DNA of 64,000 nt from Chitinophagaceae bacterium (GCA_023957575.1 JAMLGU010000001.1:62001-126000); one strand, 5' to 3'; positions 46,530 through 55,280 are shown, counted from the first letter of the stretch. Notes: generated from the letters alone by a model not told the origin. Translations and numbers: made by a program.

Positions 46530-46726
46530 GAAATATTTTAAGAGAGGAAAGAACAAAAAATGGATTGACGCAAATTCAACTGGCAGATTTAGTCGGAGTT
46601 TCTCGTCAATCAATTATAGCTATTGAAACTAAAAAATACACACCTACGATCATTTTGGCGCTAAAATTGGCAAAAGCACTAAATAAAAAAGTGGAAGAAT
46701 TATTTTTTCTTGAAAATGATGATTAA
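46526..46726 (+). CDS. XRE-family helix-turn-helix regulator
   Basis: A 66-residue single-domain regulator of the YozG/HigA-like short Xre type. The helix-turn-helix is GLTQIQLADLVGVSRQSIIAIETKKYTP, and the C-terminus is LNKKVEELFFLEND, typical of this short class. It overlaps the membrane protein gene upstream and the S4 gene downstream by one base (TAATG). It is the likely ligand of the inverted repeat at 46047-46066. Confidence 0.92.
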   Translation: MRNILREERTKNGLTQIQLADLVGVSRQSIIAIETKKYTPTIILALKLAKALNKKVEELFFLENDD

Positions 46727-47112
46727 TGAAAACCGATAAACTCCGTCTCGACAAATATCTTTGGGCTATCAGACTTTTTAAAACCCGTAGCCTCGCTGCT
46801 GCTGCCTGCAACAGCGGAAAAGTGAAATATCAGGATGAAGCCGCCAAGCCCGGCAAAAATGTACACCTGGGCGATATTTACGATGTGCGCACCGAAGGCA
46901 GAAGATGGAAGATAAAGGTAACAGGCCTCTTGCAAAACCGGCTGAAATACTCTGAAGCCATAAATTATTATGCCGATCTTACACCTCCCGAAGAACTGGA
47001 GCGCCTTGAATATCAGGCTTCAGTATTCCATACTGGTAAGCGATTAAGTAAAATAGGCCGCCCCACCAAAAAGGAGCGAAGAGAATTGGACGATTTTTTT
47101 GATGAGGAGTAG
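46726..47112 (+). CDS. S4-domain RNA-binding protein (Hsp15/HslR-like)
   Basis: A 128-residue protein with an N-terminal S4 domain (LRLDKYLWAIRLFKTRSLAAAACNSGKV) and a basic C-terminus (RLSKIGRPTKKERRELDDFF) as in Hsp15. Hsp15 binds 50S subunits carrying stalled nascent chains and helps recycle them. It begins on the last base of the XRE stop, so it may be read from the same transcript, which is an unexpected partner for that pair. Confidence 0.92.
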   Translation: MKTDKLRLDKYLWAIRLFKTRSLAAAACNSGKVKYQDEAAKPGKNVHLGDIYDVRTEGRRWKIKVTGLLQNRLKYSEAINYYADLTPPEELERLEYQASVFHTGKRLSKIGRPTKKERRELDDFFDEE

Positions 47113-47154
47113 CCTTTGAATCAAAGACGATAACCAAAGAAAATGAAAGCTGCG

Positions 47155-47162
47155 TAACTTCG
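47155..47162 (+). promoter_or_regulatory. -7-like box of trmD
   Basis: TAACTTCG, one base from TAnnTTTG, ends exactly 4 nt before the trmD ATG. The same distance is seen for surE and the tyrosine phosphatase gene, suggesting a leaderless or nearly leaderless mRNA. Confidence 0.4.
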
Positions 47163-47166
47163 TAGC

Positions 47167-47853
47167 ATGAACATAGATATCATTACCATTCAACCTGAGT
47201 TATTAAAAAGTCCTTTTGAGCACAGTATTATGAAACGTGCTCAGGAAAAAAATTTGCTTTCGGTTGCAGTGCATCATCTTCGCAAATGGGCGGTTAATGA
47301 ATATGGCCAGGTGGACGATTATCAATACGGCGGGGGCGCCGGAATGGTGATGATGTGCGAACCGCTTTCCAAAGCCATCGAAGAACTCACTGCATTGAGA
47401 AAATATGATGAAATCATTTATCTAACGCCCGATGGAAATACGCTGAACCAAAAAATTGCCAATACACTTTCGCTTAAAAATAATTTGCTGCTTTTATGCG
47501 GTCATTACAAAGGCATTGACGAGCGCATTCGGCAGAAATATGTTACCCGTGAGATTTCAATTGGCGACTATGTTTTGAGTGGCGGCGAACTGGCAGCCGC
47601 CGTGCTGGTAGATGCCATCGGAAGGCTGCTTCCCGGTGTGCTGGGCGATGAGACGTCTGCGCTTACTGATTCTTTTCAGGATAATCTGCTGGCCCCACCC
47701 GTTTATACCCGGCCTGAGGATTGGGAAGGAATGAAGGTGCCTGCCATACTGATGAGCGGCGACCATAAAAAAATTGATGAGTGGCGCTACGAACAGTCAT
47801 TGCAACGCACAAGAGAAAGAAGACCCGATCTGCTGAATGACAGTAATGAATAG
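47167..47853 (+). CDS. trmD: tRNA (guanine-N1)-methyltransferase
   Basis: A 228-residue SPOUT-fold enzyme that methylates G37 of tRNAs next to the anticodon and prevents +1 frameshifting. Characteristic segments are [19 protein letters not shown], the SAM-binding knot [30 protein letters not shown] and the C-terminal [16 protein letters not shown]. The usual partners rpsP, rimM and rplS are absent, as is common in this phylum. Confidence 0.98.
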   Translation: MNIDIITIQPELLKSPFEHSIMKRAQEKNLLSVAVHHLRKWAVNEYGQVDDYQYGGGAGMVMMCEPLSKAIEELTALRKYDEIIYLTPDGNTLNQKIANTLSLKNNLLLLCGHYKGIDERIRQKYVTREISIGDYVLSGGELAAAVLVDAIGRLLPGVLGDETSALTDSFQDNLLAPPVYTRPEDWEGMKVPAILMSGDHKKIDEWRYEQSLQRTRERRPDLLNDSNE

Positions 47854-47922
47854 ATGGGCGCTTTACTGCTTCGACAAGAAAATCGTGAATATTATAATTT
47901 ATAAAACATAATTTTCAAAATC

Positions 47923-49563
47923 ATGAACAGTTTTACAATCCGGGGTAACCTGGTTGATATTTTCAATAAAGAAATATTTCCGGCAGAAGTTATAGTCGAA
48001 AACGGTAAAATTGCAGCCATCAATAAAATGACTGATTCAGCGGTTGAAAATGATGCGGGCTATATCCTTCCGGGATTTATAGATGCTCATGTGCATATCG
48101 AAAGCAGTATGCTCATCCCATCGGAGTTTGCACGTATGGCAGTTGTACACGGAACTGTAGCTACCGTTAGCGATCCGCACGAGATTGCCAATGTGTGCGG
48201 TATGGAAGGCGTAAAATACATGATTACCAACGGCAAAACGGTTCCTTTCAAATTCAACTTCGGTGCACCAAGCTGTGTTCCGGCTACCATTTTCGAAACG
48301 GCCGGAGCAACCCTTGGCGTACAGGAGGTAAAAGAATTATTGCAAAAAGATGAAATTAAATATCTGGCCGAAATGATGAATTTCCCCGGGGTGCTGTTTA
48401 ATGACAATGAAGTAATGCAAAAAATTGCAGCCGCACACGAACTTGGCAAACCGGTGGATGGCCACGCACCCGGATTGAGAGGCGCCGATGCCATGAAATA
48501 TATTGATGCCGGTATTTCTACCGATCACGAATGTTTCACAAAAGAAGAAGCCGCAGACAAACTCGGATTTGGTATGAAAATTCTGATTCGTGAAGGAAGC
48601 GCTGCAAAAAACTTTGAAGCCCTGATTGACTTAATGCACGAGCATTACGAAAACATGATGTTTTGCAGCGATGACAAGCATCCCGACAGTCTGGAACTCG
48701 GTCATATTAACCGGCTTTGTGCCAGAGCGGTGGCAAAAGGTATAGATTTGTTTAAAGTGTTGCAGGCGGCCTGTGTAAATCCTGTTATGCACTATCGGCT
48801 GGATGTTGGTTTGCTTCGGGCAGGAGATGTTGCCGATTTTATAATCGTCAAAGACTTAAAAGAATTTTTAGTCGAAAAGACTTTTGTCAACGGTATTCGG
48901 GTAGCAGAAAACGGAGTTACGAAAATAGCTTCTCAATCGGCAGCCACAATCAATAATTTTAACTGTACTCCCAAAAAGGCAGAAGATTTTTTATTTGCCG
49001 CTCAGGAGGAGATAGCTACTATCCCTGTTATTGAGGTTCTGGACGGGCAACTCATCACAAACAAATTGATGCTTACTCCCAAAATCGAAAACGGATTTTA
49101 TGTAAGTGATACCGAAAATGATGTTGTAAAAATAGTGGTTGTAAACCGATATGCCGATGCTCCGGTTGCAAAAGCTTTTATTAAAAATTTTGGATTAAAG
49201 AAAGGAGCAATAGCATCGTCTGTGGCACATGATAGCCATAACATAGTAGCAGTGGGTGTAGATGATGAAAGCCTTTGCGAAGCTGTAAATATGATAATTG
49301 AAGAACAGGGAGGAATTTCTGCTGTTGATGGTACTCACAAAATGATTATCCCCTTGCCTGTGGCCGGCCTGATGACCAATGAAGATGGCTACAAAGTGGC
49401 AGCAGCCTATATTACAATAGATAAAATGGTAAAAGAAGAAATGGGTAGCACATTGGGTTCTCCGTTTATGTCTTTATCCTTCATGGCGCTTTTGGTGATT
49501 CCTGAGCTGAAATTGAGTGACAAAGGATTGTTTGATGGTAAAAATTTCAAATTTATCAACTAA
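47923..49563 (+). CDS. ade: Adenine deaminase
   Basis: A 546-residue amidohydrolase that converts adenine to hypoxanthine for purine salvage. Metal-binding segments are [13 protein letters not shown] (two His), the His in [15 protein letters not shown] and CSDDKHPD. The C-terminal adenine-deaminase domain has [14 protein letters not shown] and [21 protein letters not shown]. Length is normal for bacterial Ade. It lies 69 bp after trmD. Confidence 0.97.
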   Translation: MNSFTIRGNLVDIFNKEIFPAEVIVENGKIAAINKMTDSAVENDAGYILPGFIDAHVHIESSMLIPSEFARMAVVHGTVATVSDPHEIANVCGMEGVKYMITNGKTVPFKFNFGAPSCVPATIFETAGATLGVQEVKELLQKDEIKYLAEMMNFPGVLFNDNEVMQKIAAAHELGKPVDGHAPGLRGADAMKYIDAGISTDHECFTKEEAADKLGFGMKILIREGSAAKNFEALIDLMHEHYENMMFCSDDKHPDSLELGHINRLCARAVAKGIDLFKVLQAACVNPVMHYRLDVGLLRAGDVADFIIVKDLKEFLVEKTFVNGIRVAENGVTKIASQSAATINNFNCTPKKAEDFLFAAQEEIATIPVIEVLDGQLITNKLMLTPKIENGFYVSDTENDVVKIVVVNRYADAPVAKAFIKNFGLKKGAIASSVAHDSHNIVAVGVDDESLCEAVNMIIEEQGGISAVDGTHKMIIPLPVAGLMTNEDGYKVAAAYITIDKMVKEEMGSTLGSPFMSLSFMALLVIPELKLSDKGLFDGKNFKFIN

Positions 49564-49678
49564 TGTGTTCGTTATTCACCGCCATTTACTTACTATTCAC
49601 CGACTTATTAAGGCGGCAGGCATTAAAACTGTTGTAAACTATCAAATACCGCTATACTTTTACATAAAATTTGAAGAT

Positions 49679-50497
49679 ATGAGCGACAACAACAATACTT
49701 ATAACAAAACATACAATCACGATAGTGCAGTAAAACCAACCGAAGGGGTTCAGCCTCCTGCTACTCCTTTCAGGCATCGCCCTTCTCAAGGGCATATCTG
49801 GTTAGGCGTGTTCCTTTTATTAATCGGTAGTGTTTTTTTATTAAGAAGATTAGGTTTTGATTTTCCCGACTTTCTATTTTCCTGGCAAATGTTTCTGATA
49901 GCATTAGGCATTTTTGTAGGTATCCGAAAAGATTTTCAAGGAGCCGGCTGGCTCATTTTAATACTCATTGGCTCTTTATTTATGATAAATGAGTTTTTTG
50001 TTTTTGGTGAATTGCGTCGTTTTATTTTACCTATCATCTTAATTGGGTCCGGCTTATTCTTTATTTTCAGGCCCAGAAGGGAGTATCAATTCTTTCCTCC
50101 TGACCCTAATAATGTAGAGGGAGGTGATGGAAAAGCCTTACCACCAAATATGCTCTCTGAGGATTATATAGATACGACATCTATTTTTGGCGGAACAAAA
50201 AAAAAGGTCTATTCTAAAAACTTTAGGGGTGGAAATATGGTAAATATTTTCGGAGGAAGCGAAATTGACCTTTCACAGGCCGATATTAATGGAACTGCCA
50301 TCATTGAGGTAACTGCCTTATTTGGAGGCGCTACCTTGGTGGTTCCTTCACACTGGAATGTGATCAGCAATGCGGTAGCCATATTGGGTGAAGTAAAGGA
50401 TAAGCGTATAGTTCAAAACCTTCCGGAAGAAAACGGTAAAACCTTATTGATAAAGGGTACTGTCATGTTTGGAGGCGTAGATATCAAAAGTTTTTAA
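49679..50497 (+). CDS. LiaF-like membrane protein
   Basis: A 272-residue protein with a polar N-terminus (about 40 residues), four hydrophobic helices (about 40-145) of the LiaI/LiaF-type transmembrane region, and a C-terminal LiaF-like beta-solenoid domain with repeated FGG turns (SIFGGTKK, NIFGGSEI, ALFGGAT, VMFGGVDI). LiaF proteins modulate envelope-stress two-component systems. The ATG at 49679 is chosen; earlier in-frame codons overlap the adenine deaminase gene. TACTTTTA at 49655-49662 with TTG at 49632-49634 is a possible promoter. It heads a kinase/regulator unit. Confidence 0.9.
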   Translation: MSDNNNTYNKTYNHDSAVKPTEGVQPPATPFRHRPSQGHIWLGVFLLLIGSVFLLRRLGFDFPDFLFSWQMFLIALGIFVGIRKDFQGAGWLILILIGSLFMINEFFVFGELRRFILPIILIGSGLFFIFRPRREYQFFPPDPNNVEGGDGKALPPNMLSEDYIDTTSIFGGTKKKVYSKNFRGGNMVNIFGGSEIDLSQADINGTAIIEVTALFGGATLVVPSHWNVISNAVAILGEVKDKRIVQNLPEENGKTLLIKGTVMFGGVDIKSF

Positions 50498-50519
50498 ACT
50501 TATATTTTTTCAATGTTGC

Positions 50520-50544
50520 CTGACCGGCAAACTTTTTCGGTCAG
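50520..50544 (+). other. Hairpin between the LiaF-like gene and its kinase
   Basis: Seven-bp perfect stem (CTGACCG 50520-50526 with CGGTCAG 50538-50544), 11-nt loop, no T-run after it. It may attenuate transcription or stabilise the upstream mRNA end. Confidence 0.4.
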
Positions 50545-50573
50545 ACTTCACATTTAAACCCCAAAAGTTGTAA

Positions 50574-51632
50574 ATGCAATCCAATCAACCTTCGGCCAGA
50601 CGATTTTTGCTTTCTCTTGGGATTGGATGGCTTGTGTTGTTCAATACACAGATTTATTTATTGTCAAATCTTAATTTTTCATCGCAGATTTCGATTCTTG
50701 ACAGCCTTATCAGCAACACCCTTCTTCTGTTGGCAGGGCTTCTGGTATTGAACATGATAAAATATTACATTCCCACCACTACTTATCAATATGTAAGTGT
50801 GATTGCCGCATGTTTGGTACTGGCAGGTTTGTGGCTTTTTATAACCAATAGTTTTTTAAAAATCCTGATTAACAATTCTCAGGCGTATAGCTCTTTTTTA
50901 GAAAATTCATTAATCATACGCTTCAGCTTTGCTTTTTTGGTGATTACCATCGTTACCATCGCTGCTATCTTGTGGTACAACTGGATTGACCGCCGAAAGA
51001 CAGAGCAGCGTAAAACCGATACCGAAAAACTTTCGCGCGATGCCGAGCTGTACAAACTCCGGCAACAACTACAACCACATTTTTTGTTCAACAGCCTCAA
51101 CTCCATCAATGCGCTCATTGCCATTAATCCCAAACAGGCTCGTAAAATGGTACAGCAATTGTCCGATTTTTTGCGGGGAACGCTTAAAAAGGAGGAATCG
51201 CAAATGGTAACTTTAGATGAAGAAGTCAGCCATCTGAATCTTTACCTCGAAATTGAAAAAGTGAGGTTTGGCAACAGATTAGTAACAGAAATTAACATAG
51301 CCGAAGAATGTAAACAAAAACTCATTCCGGCACTATTGCTGCAACCGGTGGTTGAAAATGCCATAAAGTTCGGGCTGTATGATACTACCGGCGATACGCT
51401 CATAAAAATCGAATGTGTGATGGAAGGAAATAATTTGTGTGTAGAAGTAAGCAATCCGCACGACCCCACCACGTCTATTCCGGTAAGAGGCACAGGATTT
51501 GGATTGTCGTCAATCAATCGCAGATTGTATTTGCTGTTTGCCCGAAATGATTTATTGACAACCGAGAGCGGGGAAGAAGTTTTTAAAACCATTGTGAGGA
51601 TACCACAGGAGGCTGTAAGCTCTAAGCCGTAG
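50574..51632 (+). CDS. LytS-type sensor histidine kinase
   Basis: A 352-residue kinase of the LytS/YehU (His_kinase) type. It has four transmembrane helices (about residues 10-145), the phospho-acceptor His in LQPHFLFNSLNSINAL, the N box LLQPVVENAIKFGL, and the G box GTGFGLSSINRRL. It would phosphorylate the LytTR regulator encoded 59 bp downstream. Its last codons and stop lie in a heptamer run (51612-51639), so its C-terminus is built from repeat DNA. Confidence 0.93.
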   Translation: MQSNQPSARRFLLSLGIGWLVLFNTQIYLLSNLNFSSQISILDSLISNTLLLLAGLLVLNMIKYYIPTTTYQYVSVIAACLVLAGLWLFITNSFLKILINNSQAYSSFLENSLIIRFSFAFLVITIVTIAAILWYNWIDRRKTEQRKTDTEKLSRDAELYKLRQQLQPHFLFNSLNSINALIAINPKQARKMVQQLSDFLRGTLKKEESQMVTLDEEVSHLNLYLEIEKVRFGNRLVTEINIAEECKQKLIPALLLQPVVENAIKFGLYDTTGDTLIKIECVMEGNNLCVEVSNPHDPTTSIPVRGTGFGLSSINRRLYLLFARNDLLTTESGEEVFKTIVRIPQEAVSSKP

Positions 51633-51639
51633 GCTGTAA
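51612..51639 (+). repeat. Heptamer repeat, 4 units, crossing the kinase stop codon
   Basis: Four 7-bp units of consensus GCTGTAA (GCTGTAA, GCTCTAA, GCCGTAG, GCTGTAA). The kinase stop TAG (51630-51632) is in the third unit. Loss or gain of one unit would change the reading frame of the kinase end. Confidence 0.7.
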
Positions 51640-51691
51640 TGATAAAAAATGAATTATAGAACCAAAGTATTTAAAAAGAAAATTCAATAAC

Positions 51692-52426
51692 ATGACCAAA
51701 GTAGTAATAATTGACGATGAATTTTTGGCAAGAAGTTTAGTGAAGGAGTATATGAAAAGTTTCCCTCAATTAGAGGTGGTAGCCGAGTGCGGAGATGGTT
51801 TTGAAGGCATGAAAGCCATTCAGGAGCACAATCCCGACCTGATTTTTCTGGACATTCAAATGCCCAAAATTAGCGGTTTCGAAATGCTGGAGCTGATTGA
51901 CGAGCCACCGGCGGTAATCTTTGCCACAGCTTTTGACGAATATGCCATTAAAGCCTTTGATGCACATGCCGTGGATTACCTGCTCAAACCTTTTGATCAG
52001 GAAAGATTTGACAAAGCCGTAAAAAAATTTTTGGCGCAGCAGCACGCAAATATTGATGCTACCAAAGAATTGCTCAATGACACTCAGTTGCCCACCACCA
52101 ACAACAGAATTGTGGTAAAAAACGGCAGTAAGATAAAAATCATTCCGGTTCAGGAAGTGCATTATCTCGAAGCAGCAGACGATTTTGTGAAGGTATTTAC
52201 AAAAGAAGGTTATTATCTTAAAAATAAGACAATGTCCTTTTTTGAATCATTTTTACCTGCTGAAATGTTTGTGCGCTGTCATCGCTCTTATATTGTAAAC
52301 ATTCAGGAAATTACCCGCATTGACCCTTACGAAAAAGACGGTCATGTAGCTGTTTTGAAGAGCGGCGCCAAAATAAACATCAGCCGAAACGGATACGGCA
52401 AACTGCGTGAAGTGCTGGGTTTATAA
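51692..52426 (+). CDS. LytTR-type response regulator
   Basis: A 244-residue regulator with a receiver domain (IIDDE acid pair, Asp in LIFLDIQMPK, Lys in YLLKPFDQ) and a C-terminal LytTR DNA-binding domain (VHYLEAADDFVKVF, RCHRSYIVNI, GAKINISRNGYGKL). It is the partner of the LytS-type kinase and LiaF-like protein immediately upstream. Confidence 0.95.
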   Translation: MTKVVIIDDEFLARSLVKEYMKSFPQLEVVAECGDGFEGMKAIQEHNPDLIFLDIQMPKISGFEMLELIDEPPAVIFATAFDEYAIKAFDAHAVDYLLKPFDQERFDKAVKKFLAQQHANIDATKELLNDTQLPTTNNRIVVKNGSKIKIIPVQEVHYLEAADDFVKVFTKEGYYLKNKTMSFFESFLPAEMFVRCHRSYIVNIQEITRIDPYEKDGHVAVLKSGAKINISRNGYGKLREVLGL

Positions 52427-52496
52427 AAATGAGGATAAAAAATGTTGGGGTTTTGCAAAAAAGTTTACATCTTTATGGCAATCAAAAATTTTTATC

Positions 52497-52829
52497 ATGG
52501 GCAAATTTGTAATTAAAAAAAGAAAAGACGGAGAGTATCAGTTTAATCTGGTAGCCGGAAACGGACAAAACATTTTGGCAAGCGAAGGTTATGCTGCCAA
52601 AGCCGGATGTTTAAATGGTATAGAATCCGTAAAAACCAATTCGCAGGATGATAGTAAATACGATTGCAAGACATCCTCCAACGGTAAGCATTATTTTAAT
52701 CTGAAAGCAGCCAATGGCCAGATTATTGGCACCAGCGAAATGTATGAAGGCGAGGCCGGATGCAAAAACGGAGTGGCTTCGGTAAAAAACAATGCGAAAG
52801 ATGCAGCAATAGAAGATACTACAGTGTAG
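52497..52829 (+). CDS. YegP-like DUF1508 protein
   Basis: A 110-residue protein made of two DUF1508 repeats (FVIKKRKDGEYQFNLVAGNGQNIL then CKTSSNGKHYFNLKAANGQII), each followed by a Y..KAGC.NG..SVK..S segment. It matches E. coli YegP in length and layout. Function unknown. The ATG at 52497 fits the family start; a farther upstream start would overlap the regulator gene. Confidence 0.9.
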   Translation: MGKFVIKKRKDGEYQFNLVAGNGQNILASEGYAAKAGCLNGIESVKTNSQDDSKYDCKTSSNGKHYFNLKAANGQIIGTSEMYEGEAGCKNGVASVKNNAKDAAIEDTTV

Positions 52830-52850
52830 CGTTTTTTCATGTTAATATAA

Positions 52851-52882
52851 AAAATGAATATCCACTTGGGTATTCATTTTTA
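52851..52882 (+). terminator. Intrinsic terminator after the YegP-like gene
   Basis: 10-bp AT-rich stem (52851-52860 with 52871-52880), 10-nt loop and T-rich tail, 21 bp after the stop. Confidence 0.7.
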
Positions 52883-52900
52883 TATTTCAAAATATTTATC

Positions 52901-52949
52901 GTAAAACAATAAAATATTTTTGTAAAACAATATTTATTCAATAGTTTTG
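52901..52949 (+). promoter_or_regulatory. Promoter and direct-repeat operator of the DUF2975/XRE pair
   Basis: TTTG at 52919-52922, 19 bp, TAGTTTTG at 52942-52949: a full consensus promoter. Two direct repeats GTAAAACAATA start at 52901 and 52922, 21 bp apart. The second lies between the -33 and -7 boxes and the first just upstream, placing them on one face of the helix. This is a good candidate site for autoregulation by the XRE protein. Confidence 0.65.
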
Positions 52950-52983
52950 TGATACAATGACAGTTATTAGCAGTATAAATTAT

Positions 52984-53040
52984 ATGCGTAAATGTTACTA
53001 TGTCTCAAATAGAACTAAAAGAATAAAACCGAAAATATGA
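52984..53040 (+). CDS. Possible 18-codon leader ORF
   Basis: ATG at 52984, 18 codons rich in Lys/Arg and Tyr, and a TGA that overlaps the DUF2975 start as ATGA (53037-53040). This could couple translation of the membrane protein. No ribosome site is visible, and chance is not excluded. Confidence 0.3.
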   Translation: MRKCYYVSNRTKRIKPKI

Positions 53041-53636
53041 ACCGGCTACAACAACTTCTCAACCCTTTAAATACTCTTTTTATTGTTATTGTAATACTGT
53101 CCTTTTACTTTTTCATTACGAAAGAGATGAGGGAGTATTTTGGTAAAGAATATGGCATAGAGATTAGCCCTCTCTCATTTAGAGATAAGTCAAAAAAAGA
53201 CAGCGTGATTTCGGTGGAGTACAATACTGCTCGTACAGCCTATTTAGAAACTACTGCAAAAGAAACCTTACGAGTTAAATCTCAATCAAATATGGGTCGC
53301 TATTTATTGATTTCAGAAATTATAGAAATGATTTTATTTTTTGTAATTTTCTGGATGATAATCAAAATGTACAACAATCTAATAAAAAGTAGAACCTTTG
53401 AAAATACTTTGGATACCATCCTTTTCAAAATAGGTATTATATTGATCATTATAGGTTGTCTGACTCTCCTAAACCACTTAATCATCAATCAGTATCTGAA
53501 AAACAATGGTTTTGGTTCTTTTAGGGCAGTAAAAAGGGATTTCAGTTATTTCTTTTATGCTTTTCTGGCATTTGCTTTTTCCGGAATATACAAATCAGGC
53601 AAAGTTTTGAAACAAGAAAATGATTTAACTGTGTAA
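53037..53636 (+). CDS. DUF2975 membrane protein
   Basis: A 199-residue protein with four transmembrane helices (about residues 13-28, 85-108, 124-147 and 165-185) and an extracytoplasmic loop after the first. This topology and the adjacent short XRE gene are typical of DUF2975 proteins. Function unknown; the pairing suggests a membrane sensor or target of the regulator. It starts 88 nt after a strong promoter box. Confidence 0.82.
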   Translation: MNRLQQLLNPLNTLFIVIVILSFYFFITKEMREYFGKEYGIEISPLSFRDKSKKDSVISVEYNTARTAYLETTAKETLRVKSQSNMGRYLLISEIIEMILFFVIFWMIIKMYNNLIKSRTFENTLDTILFKIGIILIIIGCLTLLNHLIINQYLKNNGFGSFRAVKRDFSYFFYAFLAFAFSGIYKSGKVLKQENDLTV

Positions 53637-53637
53637 T

Positions 53638-53886
53638 ATGCCCATAGTAGTCAATCTGGACGTGATGATGGCTAAACGCAAAATGTCGCTCAACGAATTG
53701 AGCGAAAAAGTAGGTATTACCCTGTCTAATCTCTCTATTTTAAAAACAGGAAAAGCCAAAGCAATCCGGTTTGAAACATTAAATGCTATTTGCAAGGCGC
53801 TCAATTGCCAGCCGGGCGATATTCTGGAATATTCGGATGAGCCCCATACCGATAAACCTATTTTGCCAACACAATTCCAAAAATAA
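53638..53886 (+). CDS. XRE-family helix-turn-helix regulator
   Basis: An 82-residue YozG-type regulator. The helix-turn-helix is MSLNELSEKVGITLSNLSILKTGKA, followed by IRFETLNAICKALNCQPGDILEY, the classic short-Xre end. It starts 1 bp after the DUF2975 stop. Its last 29 bases overlap the end of the convergent CPBP protease gene. Confidence 0.94.
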   Translation: MPIVVNLDVMMAKRKMSLNELSEKVGITLSNLSILKTGKAKAIRFETLNAICKALNCQPGDILEYSDEPHTDKPILPTQFQK

Positions 53887-55036
53887 TAGGCGAACTGTTC
53901 ACTAATGCATGAAGCAGGGCGGCATAAAAAGTGTTTTTGGTTTTCATATACACATACCCGTAAGCCCATCCGCCAATAGCCGCCAGGCCGGTAAAAATGA
54001 TGGAACCCGAATGAAAATGTACCAGCCCAAAAATGACGCTGGTAATAGCCAGAGCGGTATAACTACCCATTGACTGAAACTTCAGCTTTTCGAAAAGATA
54101 GGCCGCTCCAAACAGAAAAACAGTAACCAGTGCAGGAAACCAGTGCAGGCTGCCCTTCATGCTGAAGCCGATTATAAACGAAATGATTATCAAAATAATA
54201 ATCCCCCGCATCCATGAATTTTTCCAGGAACCGGCCTGCGCTATTCTTTTACCTAAGAGGTTTTGCAAAAGCCCTCTGAATACTAATTCTTCAAATAGGG
54301 CAGTATGTAAAAAAACGGAAACAATACTTCTGAAAATTTTCTCTATCCGGGCAAAATTCCAGCTATTGTCATCAGCAAAGCGGATAAAATGAACAGGATA
54401 ACTTATCAGAAATACAAACAGATAAAATGCCAGCCATACCCAGATGGTGGTAATCAAAAACTTCCATCTGAAAACCGGGTAAGCGCCAATATCATTCAGA
54501 TTCTTAAGGATGGAAAATGCAAACAGCGCCGAAAGCATTACAGCGATTCTGTAAACCGAGTCAAAGCCACCGCCATTGAAGGGCAAATCTCCCGAAGGCC
54601 TCACGTCAACTAAGGTTACCGGAAAAAAGAACAGTACAAAAATTGTGAAGTCGAACCAGTCTATTTTCCCATTATTTCTTCGGGCAGCCATTGCCAGCAC
54701 CGGAAAAAACAGCAGGTATGGAACCAATAAGGCATTGCTCTTCAATGGATTATTTCCATTTACGATAAGGTAAAGCAAAAACAACATAGATAATAGAAAA
54801 GGGAAAACAGATGTCAGTTTTATATTATTCTGAGTGCTTTTCCTCAATAGTTCACTGATATTCGGACGATCAATAGTGAAAAAAATAAAATACAAAATGA
54901 TAAAAAAGGGCAGTGCAATAAATATTTCCGACGTCGGATTTTTTTGCCACGAAAAGATTACAAACACCACCGATAACAATCCGGTATAAATGACAGAAGA
55001 TTTCAGAGACTGTTTAAGGCTATTATTTAAAGGCAT
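53858..55036 (-). CDS. CPBP-family intramembrane metalloprotease
   Basis: A 392-residue membrane protein with about ten hydrophobic helices and the CPBP (Abi/CAAX protease) motifs: FEELVFRG (EExxxR), a second segment GLVHFHSG with a catalytic His, and a third ALLHALVNS. Related proteins process CAAX-like or bacteriocin-related substrates. Substrate unknown. It converges with the XRE gene and shares 29 bp with it; the SRP RNA gene lies upstream in the same orientation. Confidence 0.9.
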   Translation of the reverse strand: MPLNNSLKQSLKSSVIYTGLLSVVFVIFSWQKNPTSEIFIALPFFIILYFIFFTIDRPNISELLRKSTQNNIKLTSVFPFLLSMLFLLYLIVNGNNPLKSNALLVPYLLFFPVLAMAARRNNGKIDWFDFTIFVLFFFPVTLVDVRPSGDLPFNGGGFDSVYRIAVMLSALFAFSILKNLNDIGAYPVFRWKFLITTIWVWLAFYLFVFLISYPVHFIRFADDNSWNFARIEKIFRSIVSVFLHTALFEELVFRGLLQNLLGKRIAQAGSWKNSWMRGIIILIIISFIIGFSMKGSLHWFPALVTVFLFGAAYLFEKLKFQSMGSYTALAITSVIFGLVHFHSGSIIFTGLAAIGGWAYGYVYMKTKNTFYAALLHALVNSSPIIFGIVLAK

Positions 55037-55177
55037 AAATTAAAGCAAGCGTGAAATATAATTTATCGAATATAATGAATTATCATCAGGAAGTAAGCAA
55101 AATTTTGAAATTTTGTTTTGTTAGCAACTAATAATCTACGGCGAAAACAATGATAATCAACTGATAGAGAAGGATTT

Positions 55178-55185
55178 AAAAAAAA
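55178..55185 (-). terminator. T-run ending the SRP RNA
   Basis: Eight A on the plus strand, i.e. eight U at the 3' end of the minus-strand RNA, directly after its closing stem. Confidence 0.75.
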
Positions 55186-55280
55186 GGCAGGCTACTCACA
55201 TCGCACCGCTACAACCACTTATCCTTGCTGCCTTCCGACCCTGGGGAGGTTCAGTAGGAGCTGGTCGTATGAGACCTGCC
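55186..55280 (-). ncRNA. ffs: Signal recognition particle RNA (4.5S-like, small SRP RNA)
   Basis: On the minus strand GGCAGG at the 5' end pairs with CCTGCC at the 3' end, closing a long hairpin of about 95 nt. The apical part contains the SRP domain IV signature: the symmetric loop with CCCAGGGTCGGAAGG and GCAGCAAGG around the GGAA-type tetraloop. It binds Ffh and directs membrane proteins to the translocon. A consensus promoter ends 5 nt before the 5' end and eight T follow the 3' end. Confidence 0.93.
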
